DNA from: an uncultured cyanobacterium
GTDB lineage: Bacteria; Cyanobacteriota; Cyanobacteriia; Cyanobacteriales; Chroococcidiopsidaceae
Length of the DNA: 27,819 bases
Reading direction: 5' to 3'
Assembly (NCBI GenBank): GCA_946221495.1
Contig: CAMIFA010000050.1
Coordinates: 1 to 27,819 of the forward strand
The notes under the pieces were generated by a model that was given only the letters and a program-made list of their open reading frames with translations, was not told the DNA's origin and did not search any database. Both the position numbers and the translations under genes were made by a program. Shown piece after piece: positions 16,300 through 23,501 of this stretch (position 1 is its first letter; every line of letters begins with the position of its first letter).

Positions 16300-17736
16300 A
16301 TGACTCGCCAGCGCTTATTTCTACTGCTGATGGCACTATTGCTAATTGCGCTTTCCTGGTGGGGTGTAATAGCCGCACGCACTGGGCTAGTTATGCGGCA
16401 TTTGGAACGCGATCAAGTACCGATGCTGTATGTTGCGCCCCAAGGTAGGGAAAATTTACCAGGTGTGCTTGTAGCACATGGATTTGCGGGTTCCAAGCAA
16501 TTGATGTTGGGTTATGCTCACGTTCTGGCACACGCTGGTTACGCCGTGATGCTTTGGGATTTTGGAGGGCATGGAGCGAATGCGTCTCCACTCGGGCGAT
16601 CGCTTACTCATGAGCTTGATGTTGCTTATACAGCCCTCTTGGAGCAACCAGAAGTAGAACCAAGTTTAGCGCTGCTGGGTCATTCTATGGGCAGTGGTGC
16701 GGTGATGTCAGCCGCTATCCGCAATCCAGACTCCTTTGCTGCTACTGTTGCCGTCTCCCCTACAGGAGCGCAAGTAACGCGCTTTACCCCGCGTAACCTT
16801 CAACTACAGGCGGGGAGTTGGGAAGGAGGCTTTGTTGCTAATGCTCAACGGTTGTTGATAGCGGCGGGTGGAGACAATCAAAATTTAGGATCTGGACAAG
16901 GGCGATCGCTGGTAATTATCCCCAAGGCGGAACACATCACTATTTTGTTTCGTAATGCTAGCCACCAAGCGGCTTTGCAATGGCTCGATGCTGCTTTCGG
17001 GAGAACTCACACCAGCAGCTATGTTGATCGCCGGATGCTTTGGTATGGCTTACATTTACTTGGCTGGCTGTTGATCATGGGGGTAATTCCTTTGGCTACG
17101 CCTGCGGCGATCGCTCATAAACCATTGCGTCCTTTAAGCAGCTGGGGAGGTTTACTTGTGGCTCCTCTAGTAGCAACTGGTAGTTTAACTCTGCTCAGTC
17201 GTGTGAGTAAAATCCAAAGTTTAGGCGGCTTAATGGTGGGCGGTGCAGTAGGAATTTGGTTCTTTGTCGCAGGTATAGTCTGGCTAAGTATCCTGTTTCG
17301 CCTACCACGTCCGACACTTCGGTCATTGAGATTAGGACTAGCATTCTTTGGGCTACTTTGGGTTGGTTTTGGAGCGATGGCACAACTAGTCTGGCTGCAA
17401 TGGTGGCTGATTCCGCCGCGTCTTTTGCTTTTGCCTTTGCTATCACTGGCTTGTTTTCCTTGGTTTCTAGCGTCGGGAGTGGCACAACAAAACGCTGGAG
17501 TCGGCAAACGCTTACTATGGTGGCTAGGACAAAGTACGGTGTTAGTAGGAGGTTTATTCTTAACGCTGCACTTGTTACCCCAACTAAGCTTTATCTTTCT
17601 TTTACTACCACTATTTCCACCACTTATCGGCATTCTCTCTTATGCTGCCGCTCAGTTGAAAGACGTATGGAGTTATGCGCTTGGCAGTGCTTTGTTCTTT
17701 GGCTGGATGCTAGCAGCTGCTTTTCCCTTAGCTTAA
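16300..17736 (+). CDS. Alpha/beta hydrolase fused to an eight-helix membrane domain
   Basis: A 478-residue protein with an unusual layout. An N-terminal membrane helix (about 5-25) is followed by an alpha/beta hydrolase domain (about 40-235): oxyanion segment VAHGFAGS (58-65), WDFGGHG, nucleophile S129 in GHSMGSG, and a likely catalytic His (H212 in KAEHITIL). The rest is eight predicted membrane helices at about 247-270, 283-303, 310-333, 345-370, 374-394, 405-427, 430-452 and 458-478. The hydrolase resembles dienelactone-hydrolase or acylaminopeptidase-like lipases; its side of the membrane depends on whether the first helix is an anchor. Substrate unknown; a lipid or acyl substrate is a guess from the membrane setting. 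Start is ATG 16300. It converges on the ferredoxin gene with a 13-base gap. Confidence 0.75.
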   Translation: MTRQRLFLLLMALLLIALSWWGVIAARTGLVMRHLERDQVPMLYVAPQGRENLPGVLVAHGFAGSKQLMLGYAHVLAHAGYAVMLWDFGGHGANASPLGRSLTHELDVAYTALLEQPEVEPSLALLGHSMGSGAVMSAAIRNPDSFAATVAVSPTGAQVTRFTPRNLQLQAGSWEGGFVANAQRLLIAAGGDNQNLGSGQGRSLVIIPKAEHITILFRNASHQAALQWLDAAFGRTHTSSYVDRRMLWYGLHLLGWLLIMGVIPLATPAAIAHKPLRPLSSWGGLLVAPLVATGSLTLLSRVSKIQSLGGLMVGGAVGIWFFVAGIVWLSILFRLPRPTLRSLRLGLAFFGLLWVGFGAMAQLVWLQWWLIPPRLLLLPLLSLACFPWFLASGVAQQNAGVGKRLLWWLGQSTVLVGGLFLTLHLLPQLSFIFLLLPLFPPLIGILSYAAAQLKDVWSYALGSALFFGWMLAAAFPLA

Positions 17737-17749
17737 TATCTTGCTGCTG

Positions 17750-18067
17750 TTACTTGGCATATAGAGATGATTGATACAATTCTTTTTCTTGATGAGTTTG
17801 CAGTGTGCAATCAGACATCGGGTAAGCTACACAAGTAACTGTGTATCCTGCTGCTAGTTCTTCTAAGCGGAGAAACTTTTGTTCACTTTGATCTACTTCA
17901 CCACTTACCAGTTTTGCTACACAAGCAGAACAATCGCCTTGTTTACAGCCTGAAGGTAAACGGATGCCTGCTTCTTCAGCTATATCTAAGATGTATTGAT
18001 CGTCTGGTACGGCAATAGTGCGATCAAGAGCGATCGCTTGATTTATAAGTCGGACTTGATATGCCAT
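17750..18067 (-). CDS. Plant-type [2Fe-2S] ferredoxin
   Basis: A 105-residue soluble electron carrier. The cluster ligands have the exact plant-type spacing: C41-x4-C46-x2-C49-x29-C79 (SGCKQGDCSAC and VTCVAYP). The C-terminal QTHQEKELY matches the photosynthetic ferredoxin tail before an extra YQSSLYAK. It could take electrons from photosystem I, but it is diverged from the main PetF and may be a specialised isoform. Start ATG 18067 follows the SDR stop by 8 bases, and those 8 bases hold an AGG ribosome site, so the two are certainly co-transcribed. pcyA, a ferredoxin-dependent enzyme, lies upstream on the same strand. Confidence 0.92.
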   Translation of the reverse strand: MAYQVRLINQAIALDRTIAVPDDQYILDIAEEAGIRLPSGCKQGDCSACVAKLVSGEVDQSEQKFLRLEELAAGYTVTCVAYPMSDCTLQTHQEKELYQSSLYAK

Positions 18068-18075
18068 TGCTACCT

Positions 18076-18753
18076 TTACATAGGGACTGTTAGTGAAGTC
18101 CCATTATCTGACGATTTCAGCTGCAATAAGAAGGGAACAGCTTTTTTCACCCAGTTTTGAATCGGGGTATAAGCAGCAGCTGATTCGCCAAAGCAAGTTT
18201 CTAGCATTTGAGTGTGAATAATACCTGGATTAAGGGCGATCGCTGCCATGCCATTAGGTAATTCTTGCGCTAAAGATTGAGTTAGTCCTTCAATTGCCCA
18301 CTTAGAAGCACAATAAGGTGCAACATCAGGAGATGTAGAGCGCCCCCAACCGGAACTAAAGTTAACAATAACACCACTTCTTTTAGTAATCATTGCCGGA
18401 ACAAAGGAGCGAATAATATTAGCCACGCCTTTGATATTTACATCAATTAAATATGAAAATTCTTCACTAGGAACTTCCCAGAGTGGTGCGGGTTGATTAA
18501 TTACAGCTGCATTATTAATAATTAAATTCGGTGGTGCATATTTAGTAAGTATATGTTCTGCCCAAGCCTGAACTTGCTGCTCATTACTTACATCTACGGC
18601 TATAAAACTGTGAAGTTTATCAAACTTATGGGCTAATTTCTCTACAGCTGTTGAACTACGAGTACAGCCAATCACAGTGTGTCCCAACTCAATAAAATGC
18701 TCAGTCATGGCAAGACCTAAGCCCTGACTAACGCCTGTAATTACGATCATCAT
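18076..18753 (-). CDS. SDR-family oxidoreductase
   Basis: A 225-residue classical short-chain dehydrogenase/reductase. The cofactor motif is T6-G-V-S-Q-G-L-G13, the NNA segment is at 80-82 (INNAA), and the catalytic set is S133/S134, Y147 and K151 (YCASK). The Arg in GCTRSS at the end of the second strand favours NADP(H). Substrate unknown. It starts with two ATG codons (18753 and 18750). The stop TAA is followed 8 bases later by the ferredoxin ATG, an arrangement that suggests a common function in redox metabolism. Upstream is a 160-base gap that contains a nested repeat. Confidence 0.88.
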   Translation of the reverse strand: MMIVITGVSQGLGLAMTEHFIELGHTVIGCTRSSTAVEKLAHKFDKLHSFIAVDVSNEQQVQAWAEHILTKYAPPNLIINNAAVINQPAPLWEVPSEEFSYLIDVNIKGVANIIRSFVPAMITKRSGVIVNFSSGWGRSTSPDVAPYCASKWAIEGLTQSLAQELPNGMAAIALNPGIIHTQMLETCFGESAAAYTPIQNWVKKAVPFLLQLKSSDNGTSLTVPM

Positions 18754-18828
18754 AATATAAATAAATTAAGTTTAAATTTAATCAAGCTCAACATATAGCA
18801 ATCCCATCTGAGTTGTGAAAGTTATTTT

Positions 18829-18906
18829 TTAACGAACCACCAAGCCGCCGGAGCGAAGCGAAGGGCATCAGCCCGTTAAAGCGCCAAGGAAGGAAGAAAG
18901 AGAGGG
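18829..18906. repeat. Dispersed repeat interrupted by a GC-rich palindromic insert
   Basis: The outer parts, TTAACGAACCACCAAG... and ...CGCCAAGGAAGGAAGAAAGAG, resemble the interior of the element at 23029-23116 (ACGAACCGCAAAG...CAAAGGAATAAGAG). Between them, at about 18848-18878, lies a GC-rich block (GGAGCGAAGCGAAGGGCATC, then AGCCCG) of the small dispersed repeat type known from cyanobacteria. This reads as one repeat inserted into another. Confidence 0.55.
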
Positions 18907-18915
18907 TTTTACGAA

Positions 18916-19362
18916 TCATTTAGGACTACTATAATTTCGGTCAAGTCCTTTTTTAACCCAATTTATACAATCAAGTTCAGATGTAAATAATTTAGGAGCA
19001 GCAATATTGTTAAGTTTATCAGGAGGATAATGATCGTAAAAACATTTACCTCTTTCTTGATGAATAACAATTAAATTATAATGATAAGTATAACGACACT
19101 TGAAATAATCAATATTTGATGATTTTGCATATTTTTCAAGATGTTCTTTTGCTATCTCAATAATATTAAAAATACTACTAGAGTAAAGACTAGCAGGATT
19201 TTCTACGTTATGAAATTGTCCTTTATGTCCTAATTGGGATAGTAATCTATAAGAATAGATATGATCTACTGCAATTTTGCTAATAAACGGAATAATCAGA
19301 TACCCTCTATGGGAAACTGAGTTTTCGTAAAGAAATCGAGTAATTGGAATATCATATGCCAT
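18916..19362 (-). CDS. Unknown 148-aa protein, AT-rich
   Basis: Not recognised. A 148-residue protein rich in Tyr, Ile, Asn, Lys and His, with no membrane helix or signal peptide (the early VSHRGYLIIPFIS stretch is only weakly hydrophobic). Notable segments are HRGYLIIPFI, a Tyr/His cluster CRYTYHYNLIVIHQERG, and a C-terminal TSELDCINWVKKGLD that looks like a helix. Its base composition is clearly more AT-rich than its neighbours, which hints at later acquisition. The start ATG 19362 is set by an in-frame stop six bases upstream. The only good Shine-Dalgarno, AGGAGG just after the pcyA stop, is about 28 bases before the ATG, so translation initiation is unusual. It is 36 bases after pcyA and may be read through from it. 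Confidence 0.6.
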   Translation of the reverse strand: MAYDIPITRFLYENSVSHRGYLIIPFISKIAVDHIYSYRLLSQLGHKGQFHNVENPASLYSSSIFNIIEIAKEHLEKYAKSSNIDYFKCRYTYHYNLIVIHQERGKCFYDHYPPDKLNNIAAPKLFTSELDCINWVKKGLDRNYSSPK

Positions 19363-19398
19363 AGTCTAAATTAATAGCTTTTGGTATGTAGTCCTCCT

Positions 19399-20136
19399 TT
19401 AATCTGGGAGATCGAATAAAACTGTAGTCAGATAATTCTCCGCCCAATCAGAACCAAAAGCTTTTTCTAGTACGCGACGAGTTTTATCATTTTGCTGCTG
19501 TTTGGTGCAGTAGTAGCGTTGACTTGCCAAAATTTCAGTCTGTTGTTGATCTGATACAGGTGCAGCCGCGATCGCCTTGCTACAATGAATTTCTAAAAAC
19601 TCCTGCACCCGCTTAAGAAACATTGCTTCTTCTTCTGGGGAACCAGGACGAATAAACAGGCAAAATTGAGAAAAGATATCTCCCCACGCAGGTAATTCAC
19701 GAGGCGAACCAAAGTTGAGAACTGGTAGTGCCTCAAGTGCAACTGTATAGTCATCTAATAGGGTGCGATCGCTGGCTAGAGGCGAAAGATCGGCGATCGC
19801 GGCACTAATTTGTCCTCGTCCTCCTACTAAGTCGCAGCCAAACATTGGTAAAGCGTATTCAGGGCGCGGAAACATCACACAATGCAAAATATCCAGCGTC
19901 GTGCCAACTTTTGCAAGTTCCAGGTGCAGTTTCCGAAACTGGGGTGTTTGGTAACAACGGTTTTCAATTGTCAGTTTTTCGCCTTCTAGTCTGCCTTCTA
20001 CATAACCCAAATCAGCAGGCAATTGGTAGGGTGAAAGGTCAAGATGATGATGCCAAGCGCCTTCAATGCAATCAGCTAACTGACGGATTAAAGGGTGTTG
20101 TTGCGATCGCAGTGAGGGGGTAGAAGTGGATGACAT
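19399..20136 (-). CDS. pcyA: Phycocyanobilin:ferredoxin oxidoreductase
   Basis: Reduces biliverdin IXalpha by four electrons from ferredoxin to phycocyanobilin, the chromophore of phycobilisomes and cyanobacterial phytochromes. At 245 aa it is the normal length. HPLIRQLADCIE and the LDILHCVMFPRPEYALPMFG segments are diagnostic. E73, H85 and D102 lie at a constant offset of three from the E76, H88 and D105 that are catalytic in the Synechocystis enzyme. No cofactor-binding motif is expected, as the family works by radical chemistry on the bilin. Start is ATG 20136; the preceding bases lack a clear Shine-Dalgarno. Downstream on the same strand are an unknown gene, an SDR and a ferredoxin. Confidence 0.96.
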   Translation of the reverse strand: MSSTSTPSLRSQQHPLIRQLADCIEGAWHHHLDLSPYQLPADLGYVEGRLEGEKLTIENRCYQTPQFRKLHLELAKVGTTLDILHCVMFPRPEYALPMFGCDLVGGRGQISAAIADLSPLASDRTLLDDYTVALEALPVLNFGSPRELPAWGDIFSQFCLFIRPGSPEEEAMFLKRVQEFLEIHCSKAIAAAPVSDQQQTEILASQRYYCTKQQQNDKTRRVLEKAFGSDWAENYLTTVLFDLPD

Positions 20137-20263
20137 GGCAAGGATACGAGTGATTTGCTCTCTTATCTAATTAGATTACAGCTACTACGTTTTTTAGACA
20201 TAAGTTGGCGAACTGGTTTTTTGTTAAGTTACACGACAGATAGTTGCTAAAAAAGACTGAATA

Positions 20264-20283
20264 TCTGTAACAATGGTTACAGA
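20264..20283. promoter_or_regulatory. NtcA-like palindrome GTA-N8-TAC
   Basis: TCTGTAAC (20264-20271) and GTTACAGA (20276-20283) are perfect eight-base inverted arms around AATG. The core GTAACAATGGTTAC fits the NtcA consensus GTA-N8-TAC, including the flanking T and A. The nearest TAN3T (TAAAAT at 20292-20297) is only 11 bases downstream, not the 20-24 of activated promoters, so if NtcA binds it might repress. It lies 81 bases upstream of the small gene at 20364 and 128 bases upstream of the divergent pcyA start. Confidence 0.45.
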
Positions 20284-20363
20284 ATTTATTTTAAAATAGC
20301 CCATGCAGCTATGCGACTTGAAGCGAAGAGTTGTTTGCTGCATCCAAAGAGGAGGATAAAACT

Positions 20364-20615
20364 ATGCAACTGGGATCTTACAAGCTAAATAATGATGTTT
20401 TTAAAAGCAATTTGGATTGGTCGAAGCTTTATATAAACCAGTTTCAACCCCAATTTAAGGCTGATACTTGGGTGAAGCTTTTAGAAACGCCTAGCTCTTT
20501 CAGTTTTGACGAAGCGCTGCTATTGTGTCAAACCTCCGAGGATGAGTGGATAGCTTGGATTCCAGATCATGGGGAAGCAGTGTTAAAAGTTGATCAATTC
20601 TGCCCAATTAATTAG
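20364..20615 (+). CDS. Small conserved cyanobacterial protein
   Basis: An 83-residue soluble protein, MQLGSYKLNNDVFKSNLDW..., of a kind I recognise as a conserved cyanobacterial hypothetical; function unknown. It is acidic in the second half (DEALLLCQTSEDEWIAWIPDHGEAVL). There is no membrane helix or cofactor motif; two Cys are present. The frame is open from 20331, but ATG 20364 is preceded by AGAGGAGG (20347-20354) at nine bases, one of the best ribosome sites in the window, so this start is well supported and expression may be high. A palindromic NtcA-like site lies upstream, which would tie it to nitrogen status if real. Confidence 0.78.
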   Translation: MQLGSYKLNNDVFKSNLDWSKLYINQFQPQFKADTWVKLLETPSSFSFDEALLLCQTSEDEWIAWIPDHGEAVLKVDQFCPIN

Positions 20616-20637
20616 TAATTGCGTGTACTTAAGTTTA

Positions 20638-20705
20638 AATCCCCCTAGCCCCCTAGTTATATTAATGGCGTAGCCGCCTGTGGCTTCCCTGTTTTTAAGG
20701 GGGAA
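20638..20705. repeat. CCCCCTAGCCCCC...TTTTTAAGGGGG repeat with internal insert
   Basis: The outer parts AAATCCCCCTAGCCCCCT and TTTTTAAGGGGGAA are the two halves of a hairpin-forming repeat common in cyanobacterial genomes, where they usually adjoin. Here about 36 bases containing GGCGTAGCCGCCTGTGGC lie between them, with the look of a small dispersed repeat. It sits between the stop of the 83-aa gene and the maf 3' end and may still act as a terminator hairpin. Confidence 0.6.
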
Positions 20706-20712
20706 CCGGAAG

Positions 20713-21303
20713 CTACCAGAAGTGAATGACATCGTAGCCTAGCTGGTGTAGCATTTGGCGTAATAAAGGTAAACTAAGACCAATTACATTGGTATGGCAA
20801 CCCTCAATTTTTTCTACAAATAGACCGCCACGCCCTTCTAAGGCAAAACAGCCTGCACACTTCAAGGGTTCACCAGTAGCAACATAAGCTTTAATTTCGC
20901 GATCGCTTAAGGAAGCAAAGTAAACCCGTGTGATTTGGCAACGTACTAAGGTGCGGTGAGCAGATACATCAATTAAGGCATGACCAGTGTAAAGATCGCC
21001 GACTTGACCACTCATTTTATGCCAACGAGCGATCGCCTGATCTGCATTAGCTGGTTTGCCATAAATTTCGCCGTTGACAAATAGAACTGAATCACAACCC
21101 AATACCAAACCGGATTGTAATTGAGCAGCAACTGTCTCAGCTTTACGCTGCGCTAAAGTTTGGACGAGCGCTTCTGGATCAGTTAGCCGGATTTGGGACT
21201 CATCAAAATCACTAACGCGAACTATCGGTTCAATTCCCGCATTTTGCAGGAGACGGCGACGCGCCGGGGAAGCAGAGGCAAGGACAAAGGTAGGGATACT
21301 CAT
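20713..21303 (-). CDS. maf: Maf-family nucleotide pyrophosphatase
   Basis: A 196-residue house-cleaning enzyme that hydrolyses non-canonical or modified nucleoside triphosphates to monophosphates. The N-terminal loop is LASASPARRRLL (8-19). SDFDES (31-36) and GCDSVL with the catalytic Asp D71 are present, then GKP (82-84) with the conserved Lys. The C-terminal CFALEGRGGLFVEKIEGCHTNVIGL segment is typical of the family. The sequence does not show whether it prefers dTTP/UTP (YhdE type) or m7GTP (YceF type). Start is ATG 21303. It converges on the 83-aa gene across the interrupted repeat. Confidence 0.93.
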   Translation of the reverse strand: MSIPTFVLASASPARRRLLQNAGIEPIVRVSDFDESQIRLTDPEALVQTLAQRKAETVAAQLQSGLVLGCDSVLFVNGEIYGKPANADQAIARWHKMSGQVGDLYTGHALIDVSAHRTLVRCQITRVYFASLSDREIKAYVATGEPLKCAGCFALEGRGGLFVEKIEGCHTNVIGLSLPLLRQMLHQLGYDVIHFW

Positions 21304-21499
21304 TAGAACTACAAGGTATGATCTGAATTAAAAATGTAAAAATTAGCAGTTTTTCTATATATACCTTTGCTGAATTCGATATTGATTTATACATAAGTGC
21401 AATGCCTCTTCAGGATTGCGATAATTCTGCCAAGGGAGAGAGGTAGAGATTTAACGCAATCAAGCTTATAGATATTATTGATACAGCTTTAGTTTAAAT

Positions 21500-22312
21500 A
21501 TGTCTCCCACAGTTTTAATTACGGGTGCATCTCAAGGCATTGGCAAAGCAACCGCTCTTTTGTTTGCTCAAAAAGGTTATGACATCGTACTTGCAGCTCG
21601 TCGAGATCAACTTTTAGCAGAGGTAGAGCAAGAAGTACAAAACCTTGGTCGTGCAGCGATCAGTGTTTCTACTGATGTTAGGGATGCTGACCAAGTGAAG
21701 AATTTGGTAGATAAAGCGATCGCGCGTTTTGGCGCTATAGATGTTTTAATTAACAACGCAGGTATATATATCTCCGGACCAGCCGAGCAATTCTCGCTTG
21801 CAGATTGGCATCAAGCTATAGACCTCAATTTATGGGGTTATATCCACACGATTCATACGCTATTGCCGCATTTTCTAGAACGAGGAAGTGGAACAATCGT
21901 TAATTTAAGTTCGATTGCCGGTAAAGTGCCAGCACCTTATTTAGTTCCCTACTGTACTAGCAAGTTTGCCGTTACTGGATTGACAGAATCGCTGCACTCG
22001 GAATTAAAACCAAAAGGTATTCATGTTTGTGGAATTTATCCGAATGTGATTAAAAGTAGTTTAATGGAACGGGCAATCTTTAGAGGCAAAGACGAAGATG
22101 AAACTCAAACGCGGCGACAACAGCTAGAAACAGTAATTAGTACGCCTGTAGTAGAAAAGCCGGAAGATGTCGCCAAAGCAATTTGGGATGGAGTTAAAAA
22201 TCAACGTGCTGAGATTATGGTAGGCTCGGCAGGTGTCTCTAAGGCAGCTTACAATATATTTCCTGGTGCAATGCAGTGGATTTTCCGGCAAGGATTAAAG
22301 CTGAAAAGCTGA
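21500..22312 (+). CDS. SDR-family oxidoreductase
   Basis: A 270-residue classical short-chain dehydrogenase. T8-G-A-S-Q-G-I-G15 binds the cofactor and AARR after the second strand favours NADP(H). NNAG is at 85-88, and the catalytic set is S137/S138, Y151 and K155 (YCTSK). The C-terminal extension (about 195-270: MERAIFRGKDEDE, VEKPEDVAKAIWDGV, then a hydrophobic tail) is like SDRs that act on hydrophobic substrates or associate with membranes. Substrate unknown. It shares the fold of the SDR at 18076-18753, but the two are not close duplicates. It stands alone; no strong Shine-Dalgarno before ATG 21500. Confidence 0.88.
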   Translation: MSPTVLITGASQGIGKATALLFAQKGYDIVLAARRDQLLAEVEQEVQNLGRAAISVSTDVRDADQVKNLVDKAIARFGAIDVLINNAGIYISGPAEQFSLADWHQAIDLNLWGYIHTIHTLLPHFLERGSGTIVNLSSIAGKVPAPYLVPYCTSKFAVTGLTESLHSELKPKGIHVCGIYPNVIKSSLMERAIFRGKDEDETQTRRQQLETVISTPVVEKPEDVAKAIWDGVKNQRAEIMVGSAGVSKAAYNIFPGAMQWIFRQGLKLKS

Positions 22313-22445
22313 GGTGCGTAGGCGTTAGCGTTCACGTAGCGAGAGCGATCCCGTAGGGGTGTAGCGCAGCGTTTAGCGGTAGCGAGTCTATGCTCTTCGA
22401 CCATGACGCAAACGAGCGTTAGCCCGCTGCAGGCATCGCCTAGAT
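22313..22445. repeat. Cluster of small GC-rich dispersed repeats
   Basis: Directly after the SDR stop comes GC-rich sequence built from recurring GTAGCG, GCGTTAG, TAGCGAGAGCG and GCCCGCTGCAGGCATCGCC-like units. Such units are widespread small mobile repeats in cyanobacteria. It differs sharply from the AT-rich DNA either side. The rest of the gap to 22646 shows nothing I can support. Confidence 0.6.
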
Positions 22446-22646
22446 ACGTTTAAGTTATTTAGGGAAGTGATCGCCTCTTGGATTCCTGAAACATTAAATA
22501 TCAGGCTTATGATTCTAGCAATAATGCTCGATAACCTGCTATTGACTTCATCAGCTTAAACCAAGCTCCGCTTCCCTCCTATTTTTCATTCCAGCCTTAC
22601 TCTGTTTTGTTAGTCAAGTAGCAACAGAAGCAGACAATTTTAATTG

Positions 22647-23000
22647 CTACAATCTCAGGCTTGCCAGCAGATGGAATAGTAAAGAATTGACAATTCCCAG
22701 TGCTATAGAGCCAATTAAAGCGCTCCAAAAACCCCAGCGTAACCTAAATCCTTCTACTAAATAAGCGGCTATTCCAAAGATAATTGCGTTCAAGACAAAT
22801 GCGAATAAACCAAATGTCAACAAAACGATTGGGAAGGTTAAAATACCCAGAAGTGGTCGGAGTAAAGCATTCAAAATTCCAAAAACTGCTGCGGAAATTG
22901 CTGCTTTTTTAAAACTATCAATTTCAATACCTATCGGAATTTTAGAAATAATCAAAAAACTGATAGTGGTAACTAACCAGGTAATCAGAAGATTAAGCAT
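22647..23000 (-). CDS. PF04020-type four-helix membrane protein (phage holin family IV)
   Basis: A 117-residue integral membrane protein with four hydrophobic helices at about 2-20, 30-53, 57-80 and 88-112. FGILNALLRPLLGILTFPIVLLTFGLF is the signature of the PF04020 group. Databases call it a phage holin family, but it is widespread in free-living bacteria, including cyanobacteria, with no phage context here. Its job is not known; a small permeability or membrane-shaping protein is possible. Start ATG 23000 has AGGAG eight bases upstream. It stands alone on the minus strand. Confidence 0.85.
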   Translation of the reverse strand: MLNLLITWLVTTISFLIISKIPIGIEIDSFKKAAISAAVFGILNALLRPLLGILTFPIVLLTFGLFAFVLNAIIFGIAAYLVEGFRLRWGFWSALIGSIALGIVNSLLFHLLASLRL

Positions 23001-23028
23001 AACAACGGCTCCTATGTCAATTGATTAG

Positions 23029-23116
23029 GACTTACGCACCAGCAACAGAAAAACGAACCGCAAAGAACACAAAGTACACAAAGGAATAAGAGTTTGAGAG
23101 AGTTTTTGCGTAAGTC
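23029..23116. mobile_element. MITE-like element with 10-bp inverted ends
   Basis: Perfect terminal inverted repeats GACTTACGCA (23029-23038) and TGCGTAAGTC (23107-23116) enclose 68 bases. The interior includes ACGAACCGCAAAG and a tandem ACACAAAG pair. There is no coding capacity. Elements with these ends and this interior recur in Nostoc-like genomes, as far as I recall. It lies about 30 bases upstream of the minus-strand holin-family gene, within its likely promoter region. Confidence 0.6.
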
Positions 23117-23489
23117 ATGTTGATTTGAGAATTTAAATTAACTTAGATTAGTTGTGAGATAGCGGAAGCGCGATTTTCGTCTTTGCTTAAACTATACATA
23201 TAGGCTAAAACTGGGTTAAGCCTTGGGAAAAAGTAGCAATTATGTTTAGTAGAGAGTAATTACTTAAAGCTAGGTTAGTGACTTCAATATCAAAAGTAAT
23301 CGCCCGAATTTACCTCTTGCCTCTTAGTAATTTTAGCCCAAATACATTTAGTAGTTAATTTTTTCTCCTAAACATCTTTATAAGAATTCAGCGATTTGCT
23401 CTTAAAGAGATGAACTGATGTACTACAATCCAGTAATCTCTCAGCGCTGTGGCAACCAGAGACTTACATAACTAGAATGACCAGAAGAT
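23117..23489. other. Non-coding gap before the AI-2E-family gene
   Basis: About 370 bases of AT-rich DNA with no gene, tRNA or clear operator that I can support. It should contain the promoter of the AI-2E-family gene. Confidence 0.45.
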
Positions 23490-23501
23490 GGAGGCATGAT
23501 T

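Noticed and set aside
17115..17774. Long opposite- and same-strand ORFs (172 aa each) inside the hydrolase gene
   Set aside because: Shadows of a real gene: the overlapping frame has clear membrane helices and a hydrolase domain, while these have Ser/Pro/Lys-rich or unstructured sequence without motifs.
22647..23000. Prophage remnant, because of the phage holin family name
   Set aside because: No other phage gene nearby, and PF04020 proteins are common chromosomal membrane proteins.
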